Positions 1 through 7,956 of a DNA stretch of 42,414 bases are shown here, in pieces; the stretch's first letter is position 1, and each line of letters begins with the position of its first letter. The translations under genes were made by a program, and so were the position numbers. Origin of the DNA: Actinomadura sp. CNU-125. Its GTDB lineage: Bacteria; Actinomycetota; Actinomycetes; Streptosporangiales; Streptosporangiaceae. The notes beneath the pieces are model-generated. The model did not search any database and was not told the DNA's origin. It worked only from the letters and a program-made list of their open reading frames with translations. The stretch covers positions 1 through 42,414 of the forward strand of contig NZ_MKJY01000562.1 in assembly GCF_001942465.1 (NCBI RefSeq), given 5' to 3'.

Positions 1-740
1 GGCTGCGGCGGGACGGCCGGCGGCTGCGGCAGCGCCGCCCAGGCGGGCTGCTGCGGCCCGCCCTGCGGCGGCACGTACGGGACCGCGGCCGGGTGCTGCG
101 GCGGCACGTACGGCTGGGGCTGCGGCTGGTAGGGCTGCTGCCCGAACGGCTGCTGCCCGTACTGCTGCTGCCCGCCGTACGGCTGCTGTCCCCCGTACTG
201 CTGCTGCACCGGCTGTCCGCCGCCGGTCCCGCGGTCGCGGGTGAGCCGGTAACCGGCGAGCGCGCCGAGGCCCGCGACCCAGCCGTAGAGCAGGCCGAAG
301 GCGGCGCCCTCGGTGACGTACCCTCCGATCATGTGGTACCTGGCGACATCGGTCACCAGTTCCACGAGCACGCCGGTGACGAGGCCGCCGACACCTGCGG
401 CGACGACGCAGGCCCACCAGCCGGTGACGACCGCGCCCAGGGCTCCGCGGTTCGGGTCGAGGGCGCGCACTCCCGCCGCGGCGAGGCCCGCGAGCAGCGC
501 CAGGGTGAGGATCAGGCCGAAGTCCAGGACGATGAGCTCGACCCAGTCCGTCCCGTTGTCCGAGTAGATGAACCATGCGAGCGTCTGCAGCCGGTAGATC
601 AGCTGCCAGACGCCCTCGAAGCCCGGACCGGCCTCCTCCCTGATCGCCTCGGCCACCCACTGGTTGCCGAAGATCAGGGAGAGCACCGCGACCGGCAGCA
701 CCGCGCCCCCGGCCGTCATCACCATCCGCCGCATCGTCAT
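1..740 (-). CDS. Membrane protein with Q/P/Y/G-rich C-terminal tail (partial)
   Basis: The frame is open from the ATG at 740 (an alternative ATG is at 734) and runs off the left edge, so the C-terminus is missing. The visible 246 residues begin MTMRRMVMTAGGAVLPVAVL, a hydrophobic N-terminal segment. Two or three more membrane segments follow (around LIVLDFGLILTLALLAGLAA, WWACVVAAGVGGLVTGVL and AFGLLYGWVAGLGALAGY). After about residue 170 the chain becomes a low-complexity cytosolic or surface tail built of repeats such as QQQYGGQQPYGGQQ and PYVPPQ. Such tails are common on actinobacterial membrane proteins, but I recognise no family. No clear ribosome binding site precedes the start. Function unknown. 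Confidence 0.7.
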   Translation of the reverse strand, partial: MTMRRMVMTAGGAVLPVAVLSLIFGNQWVAEAIREEAGPGFEGVWQLIYRLQTLAWFIYSDNGTDWVELIVLDFGLILTLALLAGLAAAGVRALDPNRGALGAVVTGWWACVVAAGVGGLVTGVLVELVTDVARYHMIGGYVTEGAAFGLLYGWVAGLGALAGYRLTRDRGTGGGQPVQQQYGGQQPYGGQQQYGQQPFGQQPYQPQPQPYVPPQHPAAVPYVPPQGGPQQPAWAALPQPPAVPPQ

Positions 741-781
741 GCCGGGCAGGTTAGTGGCGCCCGGCCCGCCGCGGGTAGGCC

Positions 782-1729
782 CTAGCGGACGAGCGCACCC
801 GGGAAACGGAACGCGGGGTCGACCTGGGCCTCCAGGTCCTCGCCGACAGCCCGGCTCGCCCAGCTCCGCGCGTTCTTCACGTGGAACTCCACGGCCTGCC
901 GCTGGAACTTCTCCCAGTCCTTGACGCGGGAGTCGATCTCGGAGCGCATCCGCGACAGCGCGGCCTCGTTGCCCTCCTCCAGCGCGACGCCGGCCCGGCC
1001 CTGCTCCAGCGCGCGGACGGACGCGGACTGGCCGAGCCACGTCAGCAGGTCGTCGCCGACGTGCTCGCGCAGGTAGGCGACGTCGTCGTCGGTCTGCACC
1101 TTGTTGCCGACGACGCGGATCGCGACGTCGTAGTCGCGGGCGTACTCGGTGTACTGCCGGTAGACGCCGACGCCCTTGCGGGTGGGTTCGGCGACGAGGA
1201 ACATCAGGTCGAAGCGGGTGAACAGCCCGGACGCGAACGTGTCGGCCCCGGCCGTCATGTCCACGACGACGTACTCGCCGGGCCCGTCGACGAGGTGGTT
1301 GAGGTACAGCTCGACGGCGCCGGTCTTGGAGTGGTAGCAGGCCACGCCGAGGTCGTCGTCGTTGAACGGGCCCGTGGCCAGGAGCGTCACGCCGTCGACG
1401 TCCTCGGCCAGCCGGTGGATCGGGTCGTCGCCGCGGAAGGCGAGCAGCCGCGAGCCCTCGCCGGGCGGCGTCGTCTTGACCATGGCGGACGCGGACGAGA
1501 CGCGCGGGTTCGTCCCGCGCAGGTGCTCCTTGATCTCGGTGAGGTGGTCGCCCATCGCGGGGATCTTGGCGGCGCGGTCCTCGTCGAGGCCGAGCGCCAC
1601 GCCGAGGTGCTGGTTGATGTCGGCGTCGATGGCGACCACCGGCAGCCCGCGGCCCGCCAGGTGCCGGACGAACAGGGACGACAGCGTGGTCTTGCCGCTG
1701 CCGCCCTTGCCCACGAACGCTACTTTCAC
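782..1729 (-). CDS. CooC/ParA-like P-loop ATPase (putative metal-centre maturation factor)
   Basis: A 315-residue SIMIBI-class ATPase. The N-terminus carries a deviant Walker A, GKGGSGKTT (about residues 7-15), as in MinD/ParA/CooC; switch segments include DADINQH (about 39-45) and VVVDMTAGAD (about 157-166). Length and layout fit the CooC family, which inserts nickel into CO dehydrogenase. CooC binds metal through a CxC motif at its dimer interface. Here the region reads GVACYHSKTG, so CxC is replaced by Cys-x-His. No CO dehydrogenase gene is in the window, so the client is unknown. It follows cbiO on the same strand after about 130 bp, and a Zur/Fur-like box lies 25-39 bp before its start, suggesting separate metal-responsive control. 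The fold assignment is firm; the metal role is inference. Confidence 0.75.
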   Translation of the reverse strand: MKVAFVGKGGSGKTTLSSLFVRHLAGRGLPVVAIDADINQHLGVALGLDEDRAAKIPAMGDHLTEIKEHLRGTNPRVSSASAMVKTTPPGEGSRLLAFRGDDPIHRLAEDVDGVTLLATGPFNDDDLGVACYHSKTGAVELYLNHLVDGPGEYVVVDMTAGADTFASGLFTRFDLMFLVAEPTRKGVGVYRQYTEYARDYDVAIRVVGNKVQTDDDVAYLREHVGDDLLTWLGQSASVRALEQGRAGVALEEGNEAALSRMRSEIDSRVKDWEKFQRQAVEFHVKNARSWASRAVGEDLEAQVDPAFRFPGALVR

Positions 1730-1753
1730 GGCGAAATGCCCCCGTTTCGGATA

Positions 1754-1768
1754 TGAAAATCATTGCCA
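1754..1768. promoter_or_regulatory. Zur/Fur-family operator-like box upstream of the CooC-like gene
   Basis: The plus strand reads TGAAAAT-C-ATTGCCA, which matches the actinobacterial Zur-type 7-1-7 palindrome TGAAAATGATTTTCA at 12 of 15 positions. The 19-mer at 1755-1773 matches the classical Fur box at 13-14 of 19 positions. It stands out as an AT-rich island in very GC-rich DNA, 25-39 bp before the ATG at 1729, where a repressor would block transcription. Which Fur-family regulator would bind cannot be told from sequence. Confidence 0.45.
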
Positions 1769-1858
1769 TTGTCGAGAGCAACGAGTCTGGCGGAGGCGGG
1801 CACGCGAAGCAAGCGGAACGCCCCGAACGGCGTCGGCGACGGTCGGTACGTGCGGCGG

Positions 1859-2611
1859 TCAGCGCATCGCGGCGGCGGGGTCGAAGCCGAACGGCAGTTC
1901 GAGCCGGTGCTCGCGGAGCAGGTCGGCGTCGGTGAGCAGGTCCCGGGTGGGGGCGTCGGCGGCGATGACCCCGCCGGACAGGATCACCGAGCGCGGGCAC
2001 AGCTCGGCCGCGTACGGGAGGTCGTGGGTGACCATCAGGACGGTCACGTCGAGGCTCAGCAGGACCTCGGCCAGCTCCCGGCGGCTCGCCGGGTCGAGGT
2101 TGGACGACGGCTCGTCCAGCACCAGGATCTCCGGCTCCATCGCCAGGACGGTCGCGACCGCGACGCGGCGGCGCTGCCCGAACGACAGGTGCTGCGGCGG
2201 ACGGTCCGCGACGTGCGCCATCCCGACGCGGTCGAGCGCGGACCGGACGCGGGCGTCCAGTTCGGCGCCGCGCAGCCCGAGGTTCGCGGGGCCGAACGCG
2301 ACGTCCTCGCGGACGGTCGGCATGAACAGCTGGTCGTCGGGGTCCTGGAACACGATGCCGACCCGGCGGCGCACCTCCCGCAGCGCCGCGCGGTCGCCCG
2401 GGTCGACGGCGAGCCCGCCGACCCGCACCTCCCCCAGGCCGCCCCGCAGGATGCCGTTGAGGTGCAGGACGAGCGTCGTCTTGCCCGCGCCGTTCGGCCC
2501 GAGCAGCGCGACGCGCTCGCCGCGCCCGATCGTCAGGTCGACGCCGAACAGCGCCTGCGTCCCGTCCGGGTAGGCGTAGGCGAGGCCTCGGACGTCCAGT
2601 GAAGGGGTCAT
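1859..2611 (-). CDS. cbiO: Cobalt/nickel ECF transporter ATPase CbiO
   Basis: A 250-residue ABC ATPase that energises an energy-coupling-factor transporter for Co2+ or Ni2+ at the membrane. It carries Walker A GPNGAGKTT (about 37-45), Q-loop VFQDPDDQLF, signature LSFGQRRR, Walker B EILVLDEPSS and the H-loop VTHD. The QDPDDQLF stretch is typical of CbiO/EcfA proteins. The ATG at 2611 overlaps the cbiQ stop as ATGA, so translation is coupled. It is the last gene of the cbiM-N-Q-O operon. The Nur-like box ahead of cbiM favours nickel over cobalt, but the substrate is not decided by this protein. Confidence 0.93.
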   Translation of the reverse strand: MTPSLDVRGLAYAYPDGTQALFGVDLTIGRGERVALLGPNGAGKTTLVLHLNGILRGGLGEVRVGGLAVDPGDRAALREVRRRVGIVFQDPDDQLFMPTVREDVAFGPANLGLRGAELDARVRSALDRVGMAHVADRPPQHLSFGQRRRVAVATVLAMEPEILVLDEPSSNLDPASRRELAEVLLSLDVTVLMVTHDLPYAAELCPRSVILSGGVIAADAPTRDLLTDADLLREHRLELPFGFDPAAAMR

Positions 2612-3372
2612 GCGCCCATCCAAGCGGCCAGCGTCACCAGGGACGCGGCCAGCGGCAGGGCGGCGGCTGCCGACCACTGGACGCGCGTCGCGCCGATGTC
2701 GTGCAGCACCGGCATGCGGCCGTCGTACCCGCGGCTCACCATCGCCAGGTGCACCCGCTCGCCGCGTTCGTACGAGCGCAGGAACAGCGCGCCGAGCGAC
2801 TTGGCGAGGACGCCGGTGGCGCGGACGTCGCGCGCCTCGAACCCGCGGGACGCGCGCGCCACCCGCATCCGGCCGAGTTCGGCGGCGACGACGTCGCCGT
2901 ACCGCAGCATGAACGAGGCGATCTGCACGATGAGGCGGGGCAGCCGGAGGCGTTCGAGGCCGAGCAGGAGCAGGCGCGGCTCGGTCGTGGCGGCCAGCAG
3001 GACGGACGCGAGCACGCCGAGGGTGCCCTTCGCGAGGATGTTCCACGCGCCCCACAGCCCGTTCTCGCTCAGCCGCAGCCCGAGGACCGTGACCTTCTCC
3101 CCGTTCGCGACGAACGGCATGAGGAACGCGAACGCGACGAACGGCACCTCGATGGCGACGCGCCGCGCGAGCGTCCCGAACGGGACGCGCGCGGCGGCGG
3201 CGACCGCCGCGAGCAGCAGCGCGTAGCCGCCGAACGCCCACATCCGCTCGCGCGGCGTCGCGACGACGAGCAGCGTGAACGCCAGCACCGCGACGAGCTT
3301 GCAGTGCGGCGGCAGCCGGTGCACCGGCGAGTTCCCCGGCAGGTAGAGCCGGTGCGCGTGCCCCGCGCCCAC
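2608..3372 (-). CDS. cbiQ: Cobalt/nickel ECF transporter transmembrane protein CbiQ
   Basis: A 254-residue T-component (EcfT/CbiQ family) that couples the CbiO ATPase to the substrate-binding CbiM. Hydrophobic segments include LVAVLAFTLLVVA (about 27-39), YALLLAAVAAAA, VPFVAFAFLMPF and a C-terminal AAALPLAASLVTLAAW. The cytoplasmic coupling motifs with the family's A-R-G core are visible as RMRVARASRGFEARD and HLAMVSRGYDG. The start is GTG at 3372, overlapping the cbiN stop by one base; the end overlaps cbiO as ATGA. Length is normal for the family. Confidence 0.92.
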   Translation of the reverse strand: MGAGHAHRLYLPGNSPVHRLPPHCKLVAVLAFTLLVVATPRERMWAFGGYALLLAAVAAAARVPFGTLARRVAIEVPFVAFAFLMPFVANGEKVTVLGLRLSENGLWGAWNILAKGTLGVLASVLLAATTEPRLLLLGLERLRLPRLIVQIASFMLRYGDVVAAELGRMRVARASRGFEARDVRATGVLAKSLGALFLRSYERGERVHLAMVSRGYDGRMPVLHDIGATRVQWSAAAALPLAASLVTLAAWMGA

Positions 3373-3707
3373 TAGTCCGTCCGGGATTCGGCGCGAGGTT
3401 CGACCCGGTTCTCGGAGCCGCCGCGCCGCCGGATCGTCCAGAACAGGCCGCCGCCGACCACGAGCACGAGCCCGACGCCGAGCACCCCGGCGAGCCCGCC
3501 GGACAGCCGCTCGTCGCCGACGCCCTCGACGCCGTAGTCGCCGAACGGGGAGCCGGAGAGCGCGTGCTCCTTCTCCTCGGCGGCCATGCCCTTGTCGGAC
3601 GCGACCTTCTCCAGGCCGTCGGGGCTCGAACTCGCGTAGTAGCTGACGATCCCGGCCAGGATCAGCGACACGACCAGGAATCCGGCGAAGAAACGCTTGG
3701 TCTGCAC
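3372..3707 (-). CDS. cbiN: CbiN-like PDGLE-domain subunit of the cobalt/nickel transporter
   Basis: A 111-residue small membrane protein with one N-terminal helix (RFFAGFLVVSLILAGIVSYY), an external loop starting SSPDGLEKVA (the PDGLE motif that defines this family) and a second helix (GLAGVLGVGLVLVVGGGLFW), then a basic tail. CbiN/PDGLE proteins assist metal loading of CbiM in ECF transporters. I chose the GTG at 3707 because GGAGAG lies just upstream; a longer frame exists but runs into cbiM. The gene sits 11 bp after cbiM and overlaps cbiQ by one base. Confidence 0.88.
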   Translation of the reverse strand: MQTKRFFAGFLVVSLILAGIVSYYASSSPDGLEKVASDKGMAAEEKEHALSGSPFGDYGVEGVGDERLSGGLAGVLGVGLVLVVGGGLFWTIRRRGGSENRVEPRAESRTD

Positions 3708-3718
3708 GGTTCTCTCCC

Positions 3719-4438
3719 TCACGCCTGCGACGGCTCGGCCCGGTCGGCGCCGGACGGGCCGGTTCCCCGCGTGCGCAGTTCCGGCGGCCTGCGCAGCTCG
3801 CGGGCGCCGTGCACGAGGTCGGGCCGGACGGCGAGGACGCTCGACACCGTCGCGGCCGTGATCAGCGCCTCGCCGATCCCGATCAGGACGTGCACGCCGA
3901 CCATCGCGCCCGCGACCGTCCCGATCGAGACGTCGGTCGTGCCGCCCAGCGCGTACAGCACGGTGAACGCGACGGCCGAGGCCGGCACCGACAGCAGCGC
4001 CGCGGCGAACGACGCCCCGGCGGCGGCCGCGCGGGTCTTCGGCAGGATCCGGACGAGCGCGCGGAACAGCGGGTACGCGACGGCGACCGTGACCAGCGAC
4101 ATCGTGATGACGTTGACGCCGAGCGCGGTGAGGCCGCCGTCGGCGAACAGCAGCGCCTGCAGCAGCAGCACGACCGCCACGCACAGGACGCCCGTCCAGG
4201 GGCCCACGAGGATCGCGGCGAGCGCCCCGCCGAGCAGATGCCCGCTGGTCCCGGACGCGACCGGGAAGTTCAGCATCTGCGCGGCGAAGACGAACGCCGC
4301 GGTGAGCCCCGCGAGCGGGGCCGTCCGGTCGTCCAGTTCGCGGGTGGCGCCGCGCAGCGCCAGCCCGACCCCGGCGACCGCGACGGCGCCCGCCGCGATC
4401 GAGACGGGCGCGTCGATGAATCCGTCCGGCGCGTGCAT
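3719..4438 (-). CDS. cbiM: Cobalt/nickel ECF transporter substrate-binding membrane protein CbiM
   Basis: A 239-residue S-component for Co2+/Ni2+. The mature N-terminus MHAPDGF is the family hallmark: the amino group and His2 co-ordinate the metal. Further conserved pieces are the GTSGHLLGG motif (about 63-71, His ligand) and several membrane helices (for example FVFAAQMLNF, VLCVAVVLLLQALLF, VNVITMSLVTVAVAY, MVGVHVLIGIGEALITA). A charged C-terminal tail follows the last helix. It is the first gene of the operon, and a Nur-like box and an inverted repeat lie 50-75 bp before its start. No cobalamin riboswitch is visible in the 90-bp leader, which also argues for nickel. Confidence 0.93.
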   Translation of the reverse strand: MHAPDGFIDAPVSIAAGAVAVAGVGLALRGATRELDDRTAPLAGLTAAFVFAAQMLNFPVASGTSGHLLGGALAAILVGPWTGVLCVAVVLLLQALLFADGGLTALGVNVITMSLVTVAVAYPLFRALVRILPKTRAAAAGASFAAALLSVPASAVAFTVLYALGGTTDVSIGTVAGAMVGVHVLIGIGEALITAATVSSVLAVRPDLVHGARELRRPPELRTRGTGPSGADRAEPSQA

Positions 4439-4488
4439 GCCTCACCGCCCTGAGTCGAGTTGCACCAGGGACAGTGTGCGGCGCGCTC

Positions 4489-4512
4489 ATTGCAGTTGCA
4501 ATAGCCTCGCAA
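4489..4512. promoter_or_regulatory. Nur-like (nickel) operator upstream of cbiM
   Basis: TTGCAA (4496-4501), TAGCC (4502-4506), TCGCAA (4507-4512) matches the Streptomyces nickel-uptake-regulator pattern tTGCaa-N5-ttGCAA with one mismatch. A perfect inverted repeat ATTGCA-GT-TGCAAT (4489-4502) overlaps it. It lies between the nitroreductase stop (4529) and cbiM (4438), so it can only serve the cbiMNQO operon on this strand. Nur is a Fur-family repressor active with nickel; the assignment is by pattern only. Confidence 0.55.
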
Positions 4513-4528
4513 CTACAAAGCCGAGCCG

Positions 4529-5149
4529 TTACTCGAAGGACGGGTCCTCGGTGCGGGTGCGCTTGAGCTCGAAGAAGCCGGGGGTGCTCGCCACCGCGAG
4601 CACGCCGTCGAACAGCTTCACCGCGTCCTCGCCGCGCGGGATCGGGGTCACCACCGGGCCGAAGAACGCGGTGCCCTCGACCTCGATGACCGGGGTGCCG
4701 ACCTCCTGGCCGACGCGGTCGATGCCGTCCTTGTGGGACGCGCGCAGCGCCTCGTCGTAGGCGGTCGAGTCGGCGGCGTCGGCGAGCGACGGGTCGAGCC
4801 CGGCGGCGGTCAGGGCGTCCTTCAGGAACTCGGGGCCGAACTCCCGCTTGTCGTGGTGACGGCGCGTGCCCAGCTCGGTGTAGAGGCGGCCGAGGACCTC
4901 GCTCCCGTACTTCTGCTCGGCGGCGATGCAGACGCGCACCGGCCCCCAGGCCGCGCCGAGCATCTTGCGGTATTCCTCGGGGATGTCCTTGTCCTCGTTC
5001 AGGACGGCGAGGCTCATCACGTGCCAGCGCACGTCGATCGGGCGCAGCTTCTCGACCTCCAGGATCCAGCGGGAGGTGATCCACGCCCAGGGGCACAGCG
5101 GGTCGAACCAGAAGTCAACCGGGGTACGGGCGTCCTGCGTCTGCGTCAT
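4529..5149 (-). CDS. Mycothiol-dependent nitroreductase, Rv2466c family (DsbA-like)
   Basis: A 206-residue DsbA-superfamily protein closely resembling M. tuberculosis Rv2466c, which reduces nitro-compounds with mycothiol. It starts with the thioredoxin-fold strand VDFWFDPLCPWAWITSRW (residues 11-28), and family stretches HVMSLAVLNE, AWGPVRVCIAAEQ, EVGTPVIEVEGTAFFGPV (cis-Pro loop) and FFELKRTRTE follow. Rv2466c has a CPWC site; here it is CPWA, leaving a single active-site cysteine, as in many actinobacterial members as I recall them. GGAGA precedes the ATG. It is a separate unit upstream of cbiM and divergent from pepN. A cytosolic role in redox defence is inferred. Confidence 0.88.
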   Translation of the reverse strand: MTQTQDARTPVDFWFDPLCPWAWITSRWILEVEKLRPIDVRWHVMSLAVLNEDKDIPEEYRKMLGAAWGPVRVCIAAEQKYGSEVLGRLYTELGTRRHHDKREFGPEFLKDALTAAGLDPSLADAADSTAYDEALRASHKDGIDRVGQEVGTPVIEVEGTAFFGPVVTPIPRGEDAVKLFDGVLAVASTPGFFELKRTRTEDPSFE

Positions 5150-5322
5150 CGTGCGTCTCCTTCAGGGACCGGTCTACGCATGCGACAACTCATCCCCCGC
5201 CGTCCGCATTTCCACCGGGATGGAATGGGCCGAAATCACGGTGGGCGACCGGTCGGCCGACGGTACGGGCGCCCTGTTGGTAGACATGAGGGATCAAGCC
5301 ATAAGCCGACCGAGGAGTTCAT

Positions 5323-7860
5323 GTGGCAGGCAACCTCACGCGCGACGAGGCGCGGGAACGGGCACGGCTGCTCACCGTCGAGTCCTACGCGGTCGAACTG
5401 GACCTCACGACCGGTGAGGAGCGGTTCGGTTCCACGACCGTGATCAGGTTCGGGAGCGCCGAACCGGGGGCGTCCACGTTCGTCGACCTGCACGGCGCCG
5501 TCGTGCGGGAGGCGACGCTGAACGGCGCCGCGCTCGACCCCGCGTCCTACGACGCGGAGAAGGGGCGCCTCCCGCTGCCCGGCCTGGCCGCCGAGAACGA
5601 GCTCCGGGTCGTCGCCGACTGCGCCTACTCGCGGTCGGGCGAGGGCCTGCACCGGTTCGTGGACCCCGTGGACGGCGGCGTCTACCTGTACTCGCAGTTC
5701 GAGACGGCCGACGCGCACCGCATGTACACGTGCTTCGACCAGCCCGACCTGAAGGCGACGTTCGAGTTCCGGGTGCACGCGCCGGAGGACTGGGAGGTCG
5801 TCACGAACGAGGCCGCCGAGAAGCGCGAGGGCGGCGACTGGCACTTCATGCCGACGCCGCAGATCTCCACCTACATCACCGCGCTGATCGCCGGCCCGTA
5901 CCACGTGGTCCGCGACGAGCACCGCCGCGACGACGGCACCGTCATCCCGCTCGGCGTGTACTGCCGGGCGTCGCTGGCCGAGCACCTGGACGCGCCCGCG
6001 ATCGTCGACGTCACCCGGCAGGGCTTCGCGTACTTCGAGCGGGTCTTCGGGCGTCCGTACCCGTTCGCGAAGTACGACCAGCTGTTCGTGCCCGAGTTCA
6101 ACGCGGGCGCGATGGAGAACGCGGGCGCCGTCACCTTCCTGGAGGACTACGTCTTCCGGTCTCGGGTCACCGACGCGGCGTACGAGCGGCGCGCCGAGAC
6201 GATCCTGCACGAGATGGCGCACATGTGGTTCGGCGACCTCGTCACCATGCGCTGGTGGGACGACCTGTGGCTGAACGAGTCGTTCGCGACGTACATGTCC
6301 GTGCTGTGCCAGTCGGAGGCCACGAAGTGGACGTCGTCGTGGACGACGTTCGCGAACCTGATGAAGGCGTGGGCGTACCGGCAGGACCAGTTGCCGTCCA
6401 CGCACCCGATCTCGGCCGACATCCCGGACATCCGGGCCGTCGAGGTGAACTTCGACGGCATCACGTACGCGAAGGGCGCGTCCGTCCTGAAGCAGCTCGT
6501 GGCCTATGTCGGCCGCGACAACTTCCTGGAGGGCGTCCGCCGGTACTTCGACCGGCACGCGTGGGGCAACACCGTCCTCACCGACCTGCTGGAGCCGCTG
6601 GCGGAGACGTCCGGCCGGGAGGACCTCGCGGACTGGTCGAAGGAGTGGCTGGAGACCGCCGGGGTCAACACGCTGCGCCCGCACTACGAGGTCGACCAGG
6701 ACGGGAATTTCGCGTCGTTCGCCGTCCTGCAGGAGGCGAAGGCCGACTACCCGACGCTGCGCTCGCACCGCGTCGCGATCGGCCTGTACGACCGGACGCC
6801 CGAGGGCATCGTCCGGCGCGAGCGCGTCGAACTCGACGTCCGGGGCGCGCGGACCGAGGTGCCGCAGTTCGTCGGGCAGAAGCGCCCCGACCTCGTCCTG
6901 GTCAACGACGACGACCTCACCTACGCGAAGGTGCGGCTCGACGACCACTCGCTGAGCACGCTCGTCGAGGGGATCGGCGACATCAAGGAGGGGCTGCCGC
7001 GCGCGCTGTGCTGGTCGGCGGCGTGGGACATGACGCGGGACGCCGAGATGGCGACGCGCGACTACGTCCGGCTCGTCGCGAAGGGCGTCCGCGGCGTCAC
7101 CGACATCTCGGTCACGCAGACGCTGCTGCGGCAGGCGCGCCTCGCCGTCCAGCAGTACGCCGACCCGGCGTGGCGCGACGAGGGCCTCGCCCTGCTGGCC
7201 GACACGCTCGGCGAGCTGGCCCGCGAAGCCGAGCCCGGCTCGGACTTCCAGCTCGCGTACGTCCAGGCGTTCGCGGGCTCCGCAATCACCGACGCGCACC
7301 TCTCGCTCGTCCGGGGGCTGCTGGACGGGTCGCAGAAGCTCGACGGCCTCACCGTCGACACCGACCTGCGGTGGACGCTGCTGCGCCGCCTCGTCGTCAC
7401 CGGCAAGGCGGGCGAGTCCGAGATCGACGCCGAGCACGAGCGGGACCGGACGGCGGCGGGCGAGCGGCACGCCGCCGCCTGCACGGCCGCGATCCCGAGC
7501 GCGGACGCCAAGGCCGCCGCGTGGGAGCGGATCGTGTCCGGCGACCTGCCGAACGCGGTCTACCGCGCGACGCTCGGCGGGTTCGTCGAGCCCGACCAGG
7601 CCGGCCTGCTCGTCCCGTACGTCGAGAAGTACTTCGCCGAGGTCGGCCGCATCTGGAAGGAGTGGAGCAGCGACATGTCGCAGACGTTCGCCGAGACCGC
7701 CTACCCCTTCCTGGTGATCGAGCAGTCCACGATCGACCGCACCGAGGCGTACATCGCGGAGAACACGCCCCCGGCGGCGCTCGTCCGGCTCCTGTCGGAA
7801 GGACGCGACGGGGTCGCGCGGGCGCTCCGAGCGCGCGCGCAGGACGCGTCCGCTTCCTGA
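5323..7860 (+). CDS. pepN: Aminopeptidase N (M1 family)
   Basis: An 845-residue zinc metallo-aminopeptidase that removes N-terminal residues from peptides in the cytosol. The GAMEN substrate-binding motif is at residues 262-266. The zinc site is HEMAH at 296-300 with the third ligand E319 in WLNESFA. An N-terminal beta domain begins MAGNLTRDEARERARLLTVE, and the long C-terminal helical domain (about 530-845) is the actinobacterial PepN type. The start is the GTG at 5323, preceded by GAGGAG; an overlapping ATG two bases earlier is in the wrong frame. A strong hairpin follows the stop. Confidence 0.95.
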   Translation: MAGNLTRDEARERARLLTVESYAVELDLTTGEERFGSTTVIRFGSAEPGASTFVDLHGAVVREATLNGAALDPASYDAEKGRLPLPGLAAENELRVVADCAYSRSGEGLHRFVDPVDGGVYLYSQFETADAHRMYTCFDQPDLKATFEFRVHAPEDWEVVTNEAAEKREGGDWHFMPTPQISTYITALIAGPYHVVRDEHRRDDGTVIPLGVYCRASLAEHLDAPAIVDVTRQGFAYFERVFGRPYPFAKYDQLFVPEFNAGAMENAGAVTFLEDYVFRSRVTDAAYERRAETILHEMAHMWFGDLVTMRWWDDLWLNESFATYMSVLCQSEATKWTSSWTTFANLMKAWAYRQDQLPSTHPISADIPDIRAVEVNFDGITYAKGASVLKQLVAYVGRDNFLEGVRRYFDRHAWGNTVLTDLLEPLAETSGREDLADWSKEWLETAGVNTLRPHYEVDQDGNFASFAVLQEAKADYPTLRSHRVAIGLYDRTPEGIVRRERVELDVRGARTEVPQFVGQKRPDLVLVNDDDLTYAKVRLDDHSLSTLVEGIGDIKEGLPRALCWSAAWDMTRDAEMATRDYVRLVAKGVRGVTDISVTQTLLRQARLAVQQYADPAWRDEGLALLADTLGELAREAEPGSDFQLAYVQAFAGSAITDAHLSLVRGLLDGSQKLDGLTVDTDLRWTLLRRLVVTGKAGESEIDAEHERDRTAAGERHAAACTAAIPSADAKAAAWERIVSGDLPNAVYRATLGGFVEPDQAGLLVPYVEKYFAEVGRIWKEWSSDMSQTFAETAYPFLVIEQSTIDRTEAYIAENTPPAALVRLLSEGRDGVARALRARAQDASAS

Positions 7861-7868
7861 CCCCCGTC

Positions 7869-7917
7869 CGGCCGCGGCCGTGCGGACCCCGAGAGGAACA
7901 CCGCACGGCCACGGCCG
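7869..7917 (+). terminator. Long GC hairpin after pepN, no T-tract
   Basis: A 17-bp arm at 7869-7885 pairs with 7901-7917 with a single mismatch. The 15-nt loop holds GAGAGGAAC, which resembles a ribosome binding site. It sits 9 bp after the pepN stop and 40 bp before the next gene, whose own RBS is the near-identical GAGAGGAAA. It could be a U-less actinobacterial terminator or an mRNA processing/attenuation element. Confidence 0.6.
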
Positions 7918-7956
7918 TCCCCCGACAAGCCCCCCGACAAGAGAGGAAACTCCCGG

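Noticed and set aside
4439..4528. Cobalamin riboswitch before cbiM
   Set aside because: The leader is too short and lacks the B12-box; Nur-like sites explain it better.
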